Below, one piece after another: positions 8,911 to 18,950 of a DNA stretch of 64,000 nt (its first letter is position 1; every line of letters begins with the position of its first letter). The notes under the pieces are model-generated. The model saw only the letters and a program-made list of their open reading frames with translations, was not told the origin of the DNA and made no database searches. The position numbers were made by a program, and so were the translations under genes. The stretch is from Martelella lutilitoris (GTDB taxonomy: Bacteria > Pseudomonadota > Alphaproteobacteria > Rhizobiales > Rhizobiaceae): assembly GCF_005924265.1 (NCBI RefSeq), contig NZ_VCLB01000006.1:124001-188000 (forward strand), in the 5' to 3' direction.

Positions 8911-11895
8911 TTACTCGCCGAGCGCGTCGTCGAGGAAGGCCGCAAGCTGCGCCTGGTGGCGCGACATCAGGCCCGTCGCCGTCGAGGCGGCCGCCGCCCG
9001 TCCGGCATAGCGGACCCGGCTGTGCTTGGCGTCGATATGCGTCAAGACCCATTCCAGATAGGGCTCGATGAACGACCAAGCGCCCATATTCTTCGGCTCT
9101 TCCTGGCACCAGACCATTTCCGCGTTCTTGAAGCGCGAAAGCATGTTGATCAGCGCCTTGGCCGGGAACGGATAAAGCTGCTCGACGCGCAGCAGGTAGA
9201 CATCGTCGATGCCGCGCTTCTCGCGTTCCTCGAACAGATCGTAATAGACCTTGCCCGAGCACATCACGACGCGGCGGATCTTGGAATCCTTGACCAGCTT
9301 GATCGGCGTATCCTGCTCGACCGCATCATCCCAAAGGAGACGATGGAAGGCGGTCTCGCCGGCCATTTCCGAAAGCGTCGACTGGGCGCGTTTGTGGCGC
9401 AGCAGCGATTTCGGCGTCATCAGGATCAGCGGCTTGCGGAAATCGCGTTTCAGCTGACGGCGCAGAATGTGGAAATAGTTCGCCGGCGTGGTGCAGTTGG
9501 CGACCTGCATGTTGTCTTCGGCGCACATCTGCAGCCAGCGCTCCAGACGGGCAGACGAGTGCTCCGGGCCCTGCCCCTCATAGCCGTGCGGCAGGAGGCA
9601 GACGAGACCGGACATGCGAAGCCACTTGCGTTCGCCGGACGAGATGAACTGGTCGAAGATCACCTGGGCGCCGTTGGCAAAGTCGCCGAACTGGGCTTCC
9701 CACAGCGTCAGGGCGTTCGGGCGGGCCAGCGAATAGCCATATTCGAAGCCGAGCACGGCCTCTTCGGAGAGCATCGAGTTGACGACTTCGTAGCGGCCTT
9801 GGCCGGAGCGGATGTTCTGCAGCGGCAGATAACGCTCCTCGGTCTCCTGATCATAGAGCACCGAATGGCGCTGGGAGAAGGTGCCGCGCTCGCAATCCTG
9901 ACCGGAGAGACGAACCTTGAAACCCTCATAGCAGAGCGAACCGAAGGCCAGCGCCTCGGCCATGGCCCAGTCGATCCCCTCGCCGGTCTCGATCATCTTG
10001 GCGCGGTTGTCGAGGAAACGCTGCACGGTGCGGTGGACGTTGAAGCCCTCCGGAACCTCTGTCAGCTTCTTGCCGATCTCCTTGAGCGTCTTCATCGGCA
10101 CGGAGGTCTTGCCGCGCCGCAGTTCGTCGGCATTGTCGGCGGCGCGCAGCCCCGACCATTCGCCGTCCAGCCAGTCGGCCTTGTTCGGCTTGTAGGAGGA
10201 CCCCGCCTCGAATTCCTGCTCGAGGAAGCTCTTCCAGTCGGCGAGCATACCCTCGAACTCTTCGTTCGTGATCAGCCCTTCCTTGATCAGACGATCGGCA
10301 TAAAGCTTGGTGACCGTCTCATGACCGCGGATAACCTTGTACATCTTCGGCTGGGTGAATGCGGGCTCATCGCCCTCATTATGGCCGAAGCGACGGTAGC
10401 AGAACATGTCGATGACGACCGGCTTGTGGAACTTCATCCTAAATTCGGTCGCGATCTTGGCCGCATAGACCACGGCTTCCGGATCATCGCCGTTCACATG
10501 AAAGATCGGCGCTTCGATCATCTTCGCCACATCGGATGGATAGGGCGAGGAGCGCGAGAAGGCCGGATTGGTGGTAAAGCCGATCTGGTTGTTGACGATG
10601 AAATGCACCGTGCCGGCAACGCGGTGACCGCGCAGGCCGGAAAGGCCGAGAATTTCGGCAACCACGCCCTGGCCGGCAAAGGCGGCATCGCCGTGCAGCA
10701 GCAGCGGCATGACCTTGGCGCGCTCGGAAAGCGGCACGATCTCGCCCTCGCGGCGGGTGGCGATAATATCCTGCTTGGCGCGGGCCTTGCCCATGACGAC
10801 CGGGTCGACGATTTCCAGATGCGAGGGGTTCGCCGTCAGCGACAGGTGCACATTGTTGCCGTCGAACTCGCGGTCGGAGGAGGCGCCGAGATGGTACTTC
10901 ACGTCGCCCGAACCTTCGACATCATCGGGCTTGAACGAACCGCCCTTGAATTCGTGGAAGATGGCGCGGTGGGTCTTGGCCATCACCTGGGAAAGAACGT
11001 TCAGGCGACCGCGATGCGGCATCCCGAGCACGATTTCCTTCAGGCCCAGAGATCCGCCGCGCTTGATGATCTGCTCCATCGCCGGGATCAGCGATTCCGC
11101 GCCGTCGAGACCGAAACGCTTGGTGCCCTTGTACTTGGTGTCGAGAAACTTCTCGAAGCCTTCGGCCTCGATCAGCTTCTGCAGGATCGCCTTCTTGCCG
11201 TTCTCGGTGAAGGTGATGCTCTTCTCCGGTCCCTCGATGCGCTCCTGGATCCAGGATTTTTCTTCCGGATTGGAGATGTGCATGAACTCGACGCCGAGCG
11301 TGGTGCAATAGGTGCGCGTCAGGATGTCGAGCATTTCCGGAATGGTGGCGTATTCCAGGCCCAGAACATTGTCGAGGAAGATGCGGCGGTCGTAATCGGC
11401 CTCCGTGAAGCCATAGGCCTTCGGCGACAGCTCGTTGTAATCGTCATCCGCCATGCCGGCGAGGCCGAGTGGGTCGAGCTTGGCGTGCAGATGGCCGCGC
11501 ATGCGGAAGGCGCGGATCATCATCAGCGCGCGGACGGAATCGCGGGTGGAGCGCAGCACGTCCTCGTTGGAGACGGCGGTGCCTTCCGCGGCAGCCTTGC
11601 CGCGCAGCTTCTTCTCGACCACCTGCTCGACATCGGCCCAGTTGCCGTCAAGCGCCGCCGTCAGGTCGTCATTGGGCTTGACCGGCCAGTTGTCCTTTTT
11701 CCAGGACGCGCCTTCGGCCGCCTTGCGCACCGCATCCGGATCGTCGCCGAGCGCCTTGAAGAAGTCTCGCCACTCTTCCGAAACCGAGTTCGGGTCATCT
11801 TCATAGGCCGCGTACAGATGCTCGATATAGGTCGCGTTGGCGCCATCGAGGAACGAGGTCAGAAGAAATTGTTCGTTGGCTTCTTGCCTTGACAT
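8911..11895 (-). CDS. sucA: 2-oxoglutarate dehydrogenase E1 component
   Basis: The 994-residue ThDP-dependent E1 subunit, decarboxylating 2-oxoglutarate and succinylating the lipoyl arm of SucB. I use ATG 11895 ([28 protein letters not shown]), since the N-terminal helix that binds the complex ([21 protein letters not shown]) starts here; the frame stays open 26 codons further but without support. Further marks are the ThDP/Mg site [15 protein letters not shown] with INNQIGFTT-type [17 protein letters not shown], substrate-binding H in [10 protein letters not shown], and the C-terminal block [12 protein letters not shown]. Length is typical for alphaproteobacteria. A 170-base leader with a strong hairpin separates it from sucD. 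Confidence 0.95.
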   Translation of the reverse strand: MSRQEANEQFLLTSFLDGANATYIEHLYAAYEDDPNSVSEEWRDFFKALGDDPDAVRKAAEGASWKKDNWPVKPNDDLTAALDGNWADVEQVVEKKLRGKAAAEGTAVSNEDVLRSTRDSVRALMMIRAFRMRGHLHAKLDPLGLAGMADDDYNELSPKAYGFTEADYDRRIFLDNVLGLEYATIPEMLDILTRTYCTTLGVEFMHISNPEEKSWIQERIEGPEKSITFTENGKKAILQKLIEAEGFEKFLDTKYKGTKRFGLDGAESLIPAMEQIIKRGGSLGLKEIVLGMPHRGRLNVLSQVMAKTHRAIFHEFKGGSFKPDDVEGSGDVKYHLGASSDREFDGNNVHLSLTANPSHLEIVDPVVMGKARAKQDIIATRREGEIVPLSERAKVMPLLLHGDAAFAGQGVVAEILGLSGLRGHRVAGTVHFIVNNQIGFTTNPAFSRSSPYPSDVAKMIEAPIFHVNGDDPEAVVYAAKIATEFRMKFHKPVVIDMFCYRRFGHNEGDEPAFTQPKMYKVIRGHETVTKLYADRLIKEGLITNEEFEGMLADWKSFLEQEFEAGSSYKPNKADWLDGEWSGLRAADNADELRRGKTSVPMKTLKEIGKKLTEVPEGFNVHRTVQRFLDNRAKMIETGEGIDWAMAEALAFGSLCYEGFKVRLSGQDCERGTFSQRHSVLYDQETEERYLPLQNIRSGQGRYEVVNSMLSEEAVLGFEYGYSLARPNALTLWEAQFGDFANGAQVIFDQFISSGERKWLRMSGLVCLLPHGYEGQGPEHSSARLERWLQMCAEDNMQVANCTTPANYFHILRRQLKRDFRKPLILMTPKSLLRHKRAQSTLSEMAGETAFHRLLWDDAVEQDTPIKLVKDSKIRRVVMCSGKVYYDLFEEREKRGIDDVYLLRVEQLYPFPAKALINMLSRFKNAEMVWCQEEPKNMGAWSFIEPYLEWVLTHIDAKHSRVRYAGRAAAASTATGLMSRHQAQLAAFLDDALGE

Positions 11896-12014
11896 ATGCA
11901 CCGCGCGGATCGAAATCCGCCTCCCGCTTGAAACGACGAAACCGGCTCTTGGCCGGACCATCCGATGAAACACCGATTGTGACGACCGTCAAATGGCCAC
12001 AAAAACGGTAAAAT

Positions 12015-12046
12015 CGTGACGGCCCATCCGAAAAAAGGCCGTCACG
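12015..12046 (-). terminator. Strong hairpin between sucD and sucA
   Basis: A perfect 10-bp stem CGTGACGGCC / GGCCGTCACG with a 12-base loop lies 19 bases after the sucD stop codon. On the minus strand it is followed by ATTTTACCGTTTTTG, giving it the look of a leaky intrinsic terminator that would lower sucAB expression relative to mdh-sucCD. The remaining ~120 bases to the sucA start could hold an internal promoter. Confidence 0.55.
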
Positions 12047-12065
12047 CATCTGTTCTTAAGGTGGA

Positions 12066-12971
12066 TCAGCCCTTCAGGACTTCAACCAGCGTCTTGCCGA
12101 GACGCGCCGGAGACGGCGACACCTTGATGCCGGCCGATTCCATCGCCTCGATCTTGTCTTCAGCGCCGCCCTTGCCGCCGGAGATCACGGCGCCGGCGTG
12201 GCCCATGGTGCGTCCGGGAGGCGCGGTACGGCCGGCAATGAAGCCGACCATCGGTTTCTTGCGGCCCTTCTTGGCCTCGTCCTTCAGGAACTGCGCGGCT
12301 TCTTCCTCGGCCGAACCGCCGATTTCACCGATCATGATGATGGATTCGGTGGCATCATCCGCCAGGAACATTTCCAGCATGTCGATGAACTCGGTGCCCT
12401 TGACCGGGTCGCCGCCAATGCCCACGGCCGTGGTCTGGCCAAGGCCTTCATTGGTGGTCTGGAACACGGCCTCATAGGTGAGCGTGCCGGAGCGCGACAG
12501 AACGCCGACGGAGCCCTTCTTGAAGATCGAGCCCGGCATGATGCCGATCTTGCATTCTTCCGGCGTCAGGACGCCCGGGCAGTTCGGCCCGATCAGGCGC
12601 GACTTGGACTTGTCGAGCTTCGCCTTGACCTTGACCATGTCGGCAACCGGAATGCCTTCGGTGATGCAAACGATCAGCGGAATTTCAGCTTCGATCGCTT
12701 CGAGGATCGCAGCGCCCGCGCCTGCCGGCGGAACGTAGATGACGGATGCATCGGCGCCCGTCTTTTCCTTGCCTTCGGCAACGGAGGCAAAGATCGGCAG
12801 ATTGGTGCCGTCAACGCCGGAGGACCATTCGGTGCCACCCTTCTTCGGATGGATACCGCCGACCATCCGTGTGCCGTAATAGGCAAGCGCCTGCTCGGTA
12901 TGAAACGTGCCGGTCTTGCCGGTGAGGCCCTGAACCAGAACCTTGGTGTCTTTATTCACCAGAATTGACAT
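12066..12971 (-). CDS. sucD: Succinate-CoA ligase, alpha subunit
   Basis: A 301-residue subunit that binds CoA and carries the phosphohistidine intermediate of succinyl-CoA synthetase, making ATP or GTP from succinyl-CoA. CoA-binding Rossmann domain at the N terminus ([19 protein letters not shown], residues 12-30); [20 protein letters not shown] near 95; and the phosphorylated histidine in [11 protein letters not shown] at about residue 258. All as in the family. Translation starts at ATG 12971 ([12 protein letters not shown]). In most relatives sucC and sucD nearly abut; here 411 bases separate them, filled mostly by a small membrane-protein gene. Confidence 0.96.
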   Translation of the reverse strand: MSILVNKDTKVLVQGLTGKTGTFHTEQALAYYGTRMVGGIHPKKGGTEWSSGVDGTNLPIFASVAEGKEKTGADASVIYVPPAGAGAAILEAIEAEIPLIVCITEGIPVADMVKVKAKLDKSKSRLIGPNCPGVLTPEECKIGIMPGSIFKKGSVGVLSRSGTLTYEAVFQTTNEGLGQTTAVGIGGDPVKGTEFIDMLEMFLADDATESIIMIGEIGGSAEEEAAQFLKDEAKKGRKKPMVGFIAGRTAPPGRTMGHAGAVISGGKGGAEDKIEAMESAGIKVSPSPARLGKTLVEVLKG

Positions 12972-13056
12972 ACATGTGACTCCTAGGTCTCAGTTCGTCT
13001 TCGAATTTCTTACGCGTATCATCAGCATTTTCAGCCGACCGAATTCCGCACCATGA

Positions 13057-13371
13057 TCATTTAAAGCCGCTGACCCGTCCGCCGATCACGAACAAGGCCG
13101 CTAGAGCAACCGTCCCCCAATACATCAGATGGAGGATGGCCACCGCCATTCCCGCCGCTCCTTCAGCCCCATCCGCTGCCGCCAATAACCAAGCCTCGAT
13201 AAGGCTAGAGCCCCAGACAACGAGCGCAACTAAGAGGCATCCAGAGAGCACCTCACCTTTCCAACCGTAGCACCAGCGGCCGAATATCATCAGCGCGCCG
13301 AACACCGCTGCCAGAATCATGGCCACAAACACAGGAACGAGCAGGACCACGAAGGCGAAGATGATGATCAT
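13057..13371 (-). CDS. Small multi-pass membrane protein inserted between sucC and sucD
   Basis: A 104-residue hydrophobic protein with three likely membrane helices: [20 protein letters not shown] (2-21) running into [27 protein letters not shown] (about 40-59), and [20 protein letters not shown] (about 79-98). I recognise no family and assign no function. It begins 11 bases after the sucC stop codon; the only purine-rich stretch (AAGGAGGG) is inside the end of sucC, about 15 bases upstream, so translation may depend on coupling. About 85 bases follow before sucD. Its composition looks somewhat less GC-rich than the flanking suc genes, consistent with a later insertion. Confidence 0.6.
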   Translation of the reverse strand: MIIIFAFVVLLVPVFVAMILAAVFGALMIFGRWCYGWKGEVLSGCLLVALVVWGSSLIEAWLLAAADGAEGAAGMAVAILHLMYWGTVALAALFVIGGRVSGFK

Positions 13372-13382
13372 GGAAGCAGTTT

Positions 13383-14579
13383 TCAGCCCTCCTTCACTGC
13401 AGCAACAATCTTTTGGGCCGCGTCGTCGAGATCGTCGGCGGAGATGACGTTGAGGCCGCTCTCGTCGATGATCTTCTTGCCGAGTTCGACATTGGTGCCT
13501 TCGAGACGGACGACCAGCGGAACCTTGAGGCCGACTTCCTTGACGGCCGCGATCACGCCTTCGGCGATAACGTCGCAGCGCATGATGCCGCCGAAGATGT
13601 TGACCAGAATGCCCTTCACGGCCGGATCGGCGGTGATGATCTTGAAGGCCGCCGTGACCTTTTCCTTGGAAGCGCCGCCACCGACGTCGAGGAAGTTCGC
13701 GGGCTCGGCGCCATAGAGCTTGATGATGTCCATGGTCGCCATGGCGAGGCCTGCGCCATTGACCATGCAGCCGATATTGCCGTCGAGCGCGACATAGGCG
13801 AGGTCATATTTGGAAGCCTCGATCTCCTTGGCGTCCTCTTCCGTCGTGTCGCGCAGCGCGCGAACGTCGTCGTGGCGAAACAGCGCATTGCCGTCGAAAG
13901 AGACCTTGGCGTCGAGAACGCGCAGATGGCCGTTTTCCATGACGATCAGCGGGTTGATCTCGAGCAGGCTCATGTCCTTTTCGACAAAGGCCTTGTAGAG
14001 GATCGGGAACAGACGCTCGGCATCCTTGGCGGCCTCGCCCTCAAGCTTCAGCGCTTCGCAAAGCGTCTTGACGTTGGAGGCGGTCACGCCGGTATCGGGA
14101 TCGATCGCCACGGTGACGATCTTGTCCGGGGTTTCCTCGGCCACCGTCTCGATGTCCATGCCGCCTTCGGTCGACACGACGAAGGCCACCTGTCCGACGG
14201 TGCGGTCGACGAGCAGCGAGCAGTAGAGTTCGCGGTCGATATCGGCGCCGTCCTCGATGTAGAGGCGGTTGACCTGCTTGCCGGCAGGGCCGGTCTGCTT
14301 GGTCACCAGCGTGTTGCCGAGCATTTCGTTGACGAAGGTCTTGACCTCGTCGGCGGACTTGGCGAGGCGAACGCCGCCCTTGGCGTCAGCCGGCAGTTCC
14401 TTGAACTTGCCCTTGCCGCGGCCGCCGGCGTGGATCTGGCTCTTGACCACGTAGAGCGGACCGGGAAGCTTGCCGACAGCGGCCTCGACCTCATCGGCGC
14501 TCAGGATGGCAACGCCATCGGCGACCGGCGCGCCATAGCCCTTCAGAAGTGCCTTGGCCTGGTATTCATGAATATTCAT
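13383..14579 (-). CDS. sucC: Succinate-CoA ligase, ADP-forming, beta subunit
   Basis: A 398-residue ATP-grasp subunit that binds nucleotide and succinate. N terminus [22 protein letters not shown] is the family hallmark. [15 protein letters not shown] (residues 46-60) supplies the nucleotide-binding Lys and Gly-rich loop; LLEINPLIV near 200 and LDAKVSFD near 212 carry the Mg-binding Asn/Asp; [17 protein letters not shown] near 325 is the conserved succinate-side loop. It begins 31 bases downstream of mdh on the same strand, clearly in one transcript. Works with SucD downstream across the inserted membrane-protein gene. Confidence 0.96.
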   Translation of the reverse strand: MNIHEYQAKALLKGYGAPVADGVAILSADEVEAAVGKLPGPLYVVKSQIHAGGRGKGKFKELPADAKGGVRLAKSADEVKTFVNEMLGNTLVTKQTGPAGKQVNRLYIEDGADIDRELYCSLLVDRTVGQVAFVVSTEGGMDIETVAEETPDKIVTVAIDPDTGVTASNVKTLCEALKLEGEAAKDAERLFPILYKAFVEKDMSLLEINPLIVMENGHLRVLDAKVSFDGNALFRHDDVRALRDTTEEDAKEIEASKYDLAYVALDGNIGCMVNGAGLAMATMDIIKLYGAEPANFLDVGGGASKEKVTAAFKIITADPAVKGILVNIFGGIMRCDVIAEGVIAAVKEVGLKVPLVVRLEGTNVELGKKIIDESGLNVISADDLDDAAQKIVAAVKEG

Positions 14580-14610
14580 GCGGATATCCGTCCTTTTTGC
14601 AGAAAGCGGC

Positions 14611-15609
<999 letters not shown>

Positions 15610-15696
15610 TCAAAACCGTGCCCATGACGAGGTTGGGATATCGGCAAACGGGGCATTTTTCAACCGGTTTTTACGAAGCCAATATTTTCAATCGGT

Positions 15697-15726
15697 TATA
15701 TATGTTTTAATTGACGTTTACGTCAA
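15697..15726 (-). promoter_or_regulatory. Probable sigma-70-type promoter of the mdh-suc operon, overlapping a palindrome
   Basis: On the minus strand a TTGACG -35 box and a TATATA -10 box are separated by 18 bases, about 125 bases ahead of the mdh start. The -35 box is one arm of a perfect palindrome TTGACG-N4-CGTCAA (15711-15726), which could be an operator. The region is strongly AT-rich compared with its surroundings. Confidence 0.55.
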
Positions 15727-15746
15727 AATATAGAGTAGCTGCGCCC

Positions 15747-16901
15747 TTATTTCGCCCACTTTTCCTTGTGCGCTGCGAGATAATCCGTGCTGCGCATCTC
15801 GAAAAGCCGCGAGGCGGTGCGCTCGAATTCAAACCCTTCCCGCCCCTTGCGATCAACCAGAAGTTCCTCCGGCATGGCTTCCGCCGAGATCACCGTGCGG
15901 ATCGTGCGGTCGTATAGCGTATCGACGAGAATGATGAAGCGTTTGATTTCATTGCGCTGATCGGCGGTGAGCACCGGCACGTCGTCAATGAAGACGGTCG
16001 AGAAGCGGTCGGTGATCGCCATATAGTCGGCAGCGCCCAGCGGCTTCCTGCACAGATCGTCGAAGGTGAAGCGGGCAAAGGCGCCGCCTGCGTTTGGCAC
16101 ATGCAGCACGCGCCCGCGCAATGCAATCTCGTCCGGCCCCGTGTCGGCCCCGCGCGTCGCCACATTCCAGGTCTCGTCCATCTTCCGTCGGGTCTCGTCG
16201 TCAAGCGGCGTCAGGTAGACCGGACGCCCCTCGAACTTCTCCATGCGGTAGTCGGTATCCGAGTCGAGTGTCGTTACCGTGACATTCTGCTTCAAGATCT
16301 TGATGAATGGCAGGAATAGCCCGCGGTTGAGACCGTCCTTGTAGAGATCATCGGGCGCGACATTGGAGGTCGCGACGAGAATGCAGCCGCGCTCGAACAA
16401 GGCGGAGAAGAGCCGCGACAGGATCATCGCATCGGCAATGTCGGTGACGGTGAACTCGTCGAAGCAGAGAAGCCGGTTCTCGCCGATGATCTGATCGGCG
16501 ACGGGGCCGATCGGGTCGGCCTCCTTAACCTCGCCCGCCTTCAGCTTGCGCCGATGCGCGTTGATGCGCTCCTGCACATCGGCCATGAAGGCGTGGAAAT
16601 GGGCGCGCCGCTTGTCGGCAATCGGGGCCGCCTCGAAGAACATGTCCATCAGCATGGTCTTGCCGCGCCCGACGCTGCCGTAAATGTAGAGCCCCTCCAC
16701 CAACGGCCCGCCCTTCTGCCGCGAAAGGCCGAAAAGACGCGAGATCAGCCGCCCGCCCTTTTCCGCCGGCTTGACGTTCGAAAGCCCGTCCAGAACGCGG
16801 TCAAGTTCACCGGCGACGGCCAGTTGCGCAGGGTCGGCCTTGAGCTGGCCCTTCTCGGTCATTGTCTCAAGTCGTTGGGTGACGGTCGTCATTGCGGCCA
16901 T
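15747..16901 (-). CDS. zapE: Cell division protein ZapE (AFG1/LACE1-family ATPase)
   Basis: An AFG1-like P-loop ATPase of about 384 residues; ZapE associates with the constricted Z ring in other proteobacteria. Walker A is YGSVGRGKTMLMDMFFEAA near residue 75; Walker B is LLCFDEFTVTDIADAMILSRLF near 145, with sensor-type IILVATSNVAPDDLYKDGL at about 175. The C-terminal part carries FIDDVPVL and RRFIILVDTLYD-type elements (KRFIILVDTLYDRTI). I use ATG 16901 (MAAMTTVTQRLETM); ATG 16892 is also possible and the frame is open a few codons upstream. It is followed by the mdh promoter, as in other Rhizobiaceae. Confidence 0.88.
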   Translation of the reverse strand: MAAMTTVTQRLETMTEKGQLKADPAQLAVAGELDRVLDGLSNVKPAEKGGRLISRLFGLSRQKGGPLVEGLYIYGSVGRGKTMLMDMFFEAAPIADKRRAHFHAFMADVQERINAHRRKLKAGEVKEADPIGPVADQIIGENRLLCFDEFTVTDIADAMILSRLFSALFERGCILVATSNVAPDDLYKDGLNRGLFLPFIKILKQNVTVTTLDSDTDYRMEKFEGRPVYLTPLDDETRRKMDETWNVATRGADTGPDEIALRGRVLHVPNAGGAFARFTFDDLCRKPLGAADYMAITDRFSTVFIDDVPVLTADQRNEIKRFIILVDTLYDRTIRTVISAEAMPEELLVDRKGREGFEFERTASRLFEMRSTDYLAAHKEKWAK

Positions 16902-16983
16902 GAAAAATTCCGGAACAAGGATGAACATGCCGCAGGCAGCGCGGCGAGGGAGCCTGATACGGCTCTATCTGACAAATGCGCAA

Positions 16984-17012
16984 CAAAAAAGGGCCCGCCT
17001 GAGCGAGCCCTT
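16984..17012 (-). terminator. Rho-independent terminator after the omp19-like gene
   Basis: On the minus strand, stem AAGGGCTCGC / GCGGGCCCTT (one mismatch) with a 4-base loop, followed by TTTTTTG. It starts 16 bases after the stop codon of the lipoprotein gene and is the best intrinsic terminator in this half of the window. Confidence 0.8.
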
Positions 17013-17027
17013 GTCATATTGCCGGAC

Positions 17028-17627
17028 CTAGCGGCTCAAAACGACCTGCTGGCCGGAGCTGCTCGTGCCCTCAATGCGATTTTCCGCGGTTTTGTACAGC
17101 CTGGCGATCGCGTAGCCATTGGCATCATTCAGCACCAGTTGATCGCCATTGATGCCCCAGGACTTCATCGTCGACAGACCGCCGGTGCAGCCGCGCGTGC
17201 CGCCGCGCAGCCCCTCGCCGAGATTGGTCAGCGTCAGGAACATGTCGCACTGGACGCCGCCCTCATTGGCCTTCCAACTGCCAACGAGCCCGGCATTGGA
17301 GAGGGCCATCGCGCCCGCGGGCGCTGCGACATTGCCCATGCCGCCATTGCCTGTGGGCGCGCCGGGCGCTGCCGGGAACTGATCGGCATTGCCGGCCGTC
17401 GTGGTATCGACCGGCAGCGAACCCGAATTATAGGTGCCGCCATAGGTGCCCTGCTGCGCGCCGCCGGGCGGCGGAAGATTGCTGCTCTGGACCTGGCCCG
17501 CGGGCGCAGGCGTCAAAGGCTGCGGCTGGGGCGCCACCGGCTGGGAATAATCATAGCTGGTCCGCTGGCAGGCGCTCAGCGCCAGGACCGAGGCAATCGC
17601 CGTTGCGATCAGAACCTTGTGAACCAT
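17028..17627 (-). CDS. Omp19-like outer-membrane lipoprotein with protease-inhibitor (Inh) domain
   Basis: A 199-residue lipoprotein. The signal MVHKVLIATAIASVLALSAC ends in lipobox LSAC (Cys20 acylated). A Pro/Gln/Gly-rich spacer (~22-105) is followed by a C-terminal Inh/AprI-type beta-barrel of about 90 residues, starting LVGSWKANEGGVQCDMFL and ending GQQVVLSR, with two cysteines that can pair (GVQCD and TRGCTGG). The C-terminal layout GSW..C...RGC..L..W.ING.QLVL.DANG matches Brucella Omp19, known as a broad-spectrum protease inhibitor and immunogenic lipoprotein. Function here is by homology. No strong ribosome site is seen ahead of ATG 17627. Its own terminator follows. Confidence 0.82.
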   Translation of the reverse strand: MVHKVLIATAIASVLALSACQRTSYDYSQPVAPQPQPLTPAPAGQVQSSNLPPPGGAQQGTYGGTYNSGSLPVDTTTAGNADQFPAAPGAPTGNGGMGNVAAPAGAMALSNAGLVGSWKANEGGVQCDMFLTLTNLGEGLRGGTRGCTGGLSTMKSWGINGDQLVLNDANGYAIARLYKTAENRIEGTSSSGQQVVLSR

Positions 17628-17705
17628 TTATCCGAAACTCCCGCTCATGCTCGGCCACTCGTCAATGCCAGCAATCATATCGTGCGTTTTCATGGCCCTG
17701 CAAGA

Positions 17706-17727
17706 GGCCGGCCCGAAAAGACCGGCC
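17706..17727 (-). terminator. Hairpin after sdhB
   Basis: Minus-strand stem GGCCGGTC / GGCCGGCC-type pairing (8 bp with one G-T pair) and loop TTTTC, about 20 bases after the sdhB stop codon. The T-run after it is weak. Confidence 0.5.
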
Positions 17728-17748
17728 GCTTGTCCCATTCCAACAGAC

Positions 17749-18528
17749 TCAAACCGCGCGCTCGACCAGCATCTTCTTGATGCCGGCGATGGCCTTGGCC
17801 GGGTTCAGCCCCTTCGGACAGGCCTGCGTGCAGTTCATGATGGTGTGGCAGCGATAAAGCCGGAAGGGGTCTTCCAGATTGTCGAGACGCTCGCCGGTTG
17901 CTTCATCGCGGCTGTCGATCAGCCAGCGATAGGCCTGCAGCAGCACAGCCGGGCCGAGATAGCGATCACCGTTCCACCAGTAGGACGGACAGGAGGTGGA
18001 GCAGCAGGCGCAGAGAATGCACTCGTAAAGCCCGTCGAGCTTGACGCGGTCCTCATGGCTCTGCTTCCATTCCTTCGCCGGCGGCGGCGAGACGGTCTGC
18101 AGCCAGGGTTCGATCGAGCGGTGCTGGGCGTAGAAATTGTTGAGATCCGGCACGAGGTCCTTGACCACAGGCATGTGCGGCAGCGGGTATATTTTCACCG
18201 CGCCCTTGATCTCATCCATGCCCTTGGTGCAGGCGAGCGTGTTGGTGCCGTCGATATTCATCGCGCAGGAGCCGCAGATGCCTTCGCGACAGGAGCGGCG
18301 GAGCGTCAGCGTCGGATCGATATTGTTCTTGATGTACAAGAGCGCGTCGAGAACCATCGGCCCGCAGTCGTCGAGATCGATAAAATAGGTATCGATCGAC
18401 GGGTTCTCGCCGGTATCCGGGTTCCAGCGATAGATCTTGAACTCGCGCAGATTGGCGCCACCCTCGGGCTTCGGCCAGGTCTTGCCCGTCTTGATCTTCG
18501 AGTTCTTGGGAAGCGTGAATTCAACCAT
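17749..18528 (-). CDS. sdhB: Succinate dehydrogenase iron-sulfur subunit
   Basis: A 259-residue subunit that carries electrons from the SdhA flavin to quinone through three Fe-S clusters. The [2Fe-2S] ligands are Cys80, Cys85, Cys88 and Cys100 in [14 protein letters not shown]...LAC; the [4Fe-4S] group is [16 protein letters not shown] near 168; the [3Fe-4S] group is [21 protein letters not shown] near 227. All ligands are intact. The ATG at 18528 overlaps the stop codon of the upstream vapD-like gene (TGATG), so sdhB is translationally coupled to vapD rather than to sdhA as would be usual. Confidence 0.96.
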   Translation of the reverse strand: MVEFTLPKNSKIKTGKTWPKPEGGANLREFKIYRWNPDTGENPSIDTYFIDLDDCGPMVLDALLYIKNNIDPTLTLRRSCREGICGSCAMNIDGTNTLACTKGMDEIKGAVKIYPLPHMPVVKDLVPDLNNFYAQHRSIEPWLQTVSPPPAKEWKQSHEDRVKLDGLYECILCACCSTSCPSYWWNGDRYLGPAVLLQAYRWLIDSRDEATGERLDNLEDPFRLYRCHTIMNCTQACPKGLNPAKAIAGIKKMLVERAV

Positions 18529-18848
18529 CAGGCTTTGCCTTTTCCTGTTCTCTTCGCCGACGCTCTTTCAACGGCTGGCATCAGATCATTGTTTTCTTCG
18601 ATACGAAGCATGCGAATGTCCCGAACCGAAGCCGCAAACCACTCAAATCCGTCCGTCAACTCTTGTATCGTCAGAACACAACTTACGGCGTCGACGGTAT
18701 CATCGCCGAAATAAGTGCTTCCCTGCTGCCAGCCGAAGCCACGTTCAGCAAGGAAACTCCGTATCTCGTAATAGGCGTTGTTCCACGACGCACCCGGATA
18801 AACCTCCTTCAGGCTGTTGGGATCCAGGTCGAAAACGATCGCATACAT
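18528..18848 (-). CDS. vapD: VapD-family endoribonuclease-like protein inside the sdh operon
   Basis: A 106-residue protein matching VapD, a small Cas2-fold ribonuclease family known as virulence-associated protein D and, in Haemophilus, as the toxin of VapXD. Visible family traits: N-terminal strand MYAIVFDLD with the acidic pair, [14 protein letters not shown], and the strongly conserved [23 protein letters not shown] 18848 gives the family N terminus and has AAAGG upstream; ATG 18902, also with a good ribosome site (AAAGGA), would add 18 residues. It follows sdhA by 102 bases and its stop overlaps the sdhB start. No room or evidence for a VapX-like antitoxin upstream. Toxicity is not implied by the sequence alone. 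Confidence 0.85.
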   Translation of the reverse strand: MYAIVFDLDPNSLKEVYPGASWNNAYYEIRSFLAERGFGWQQGSTYFGDDTVDAVSCVLTIQELTDGFEWFAASVRDIRMLRIEENNDLMPAVERASAKRTGKGKA

Positions 18849-18950
18849 GGAACTGCCTTTCGAAGAGTGCGGCACTCGTCTGTTATGTCCGATCACGTTC
18901 ATGGCAATATCCTTTCACCGCCATGATACCATATCTTCAGGCTGACACGA

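Noticed and set aside
8902-11892. 996-residue open frame on the plus strand opposite sucA
   Set aside because: Antisense shadow produced by GC-rich codon bias; the protein is Arg/His/Gly-rich without domains, while the minus strand encodes complete sucA.
18528-18902. VapD as a sign of a CRISPR locus (Cas2-like fold)
   Set aside because: VapD and Cas2 share a fold, but no repeat-spacer array or cas gene is in the window.
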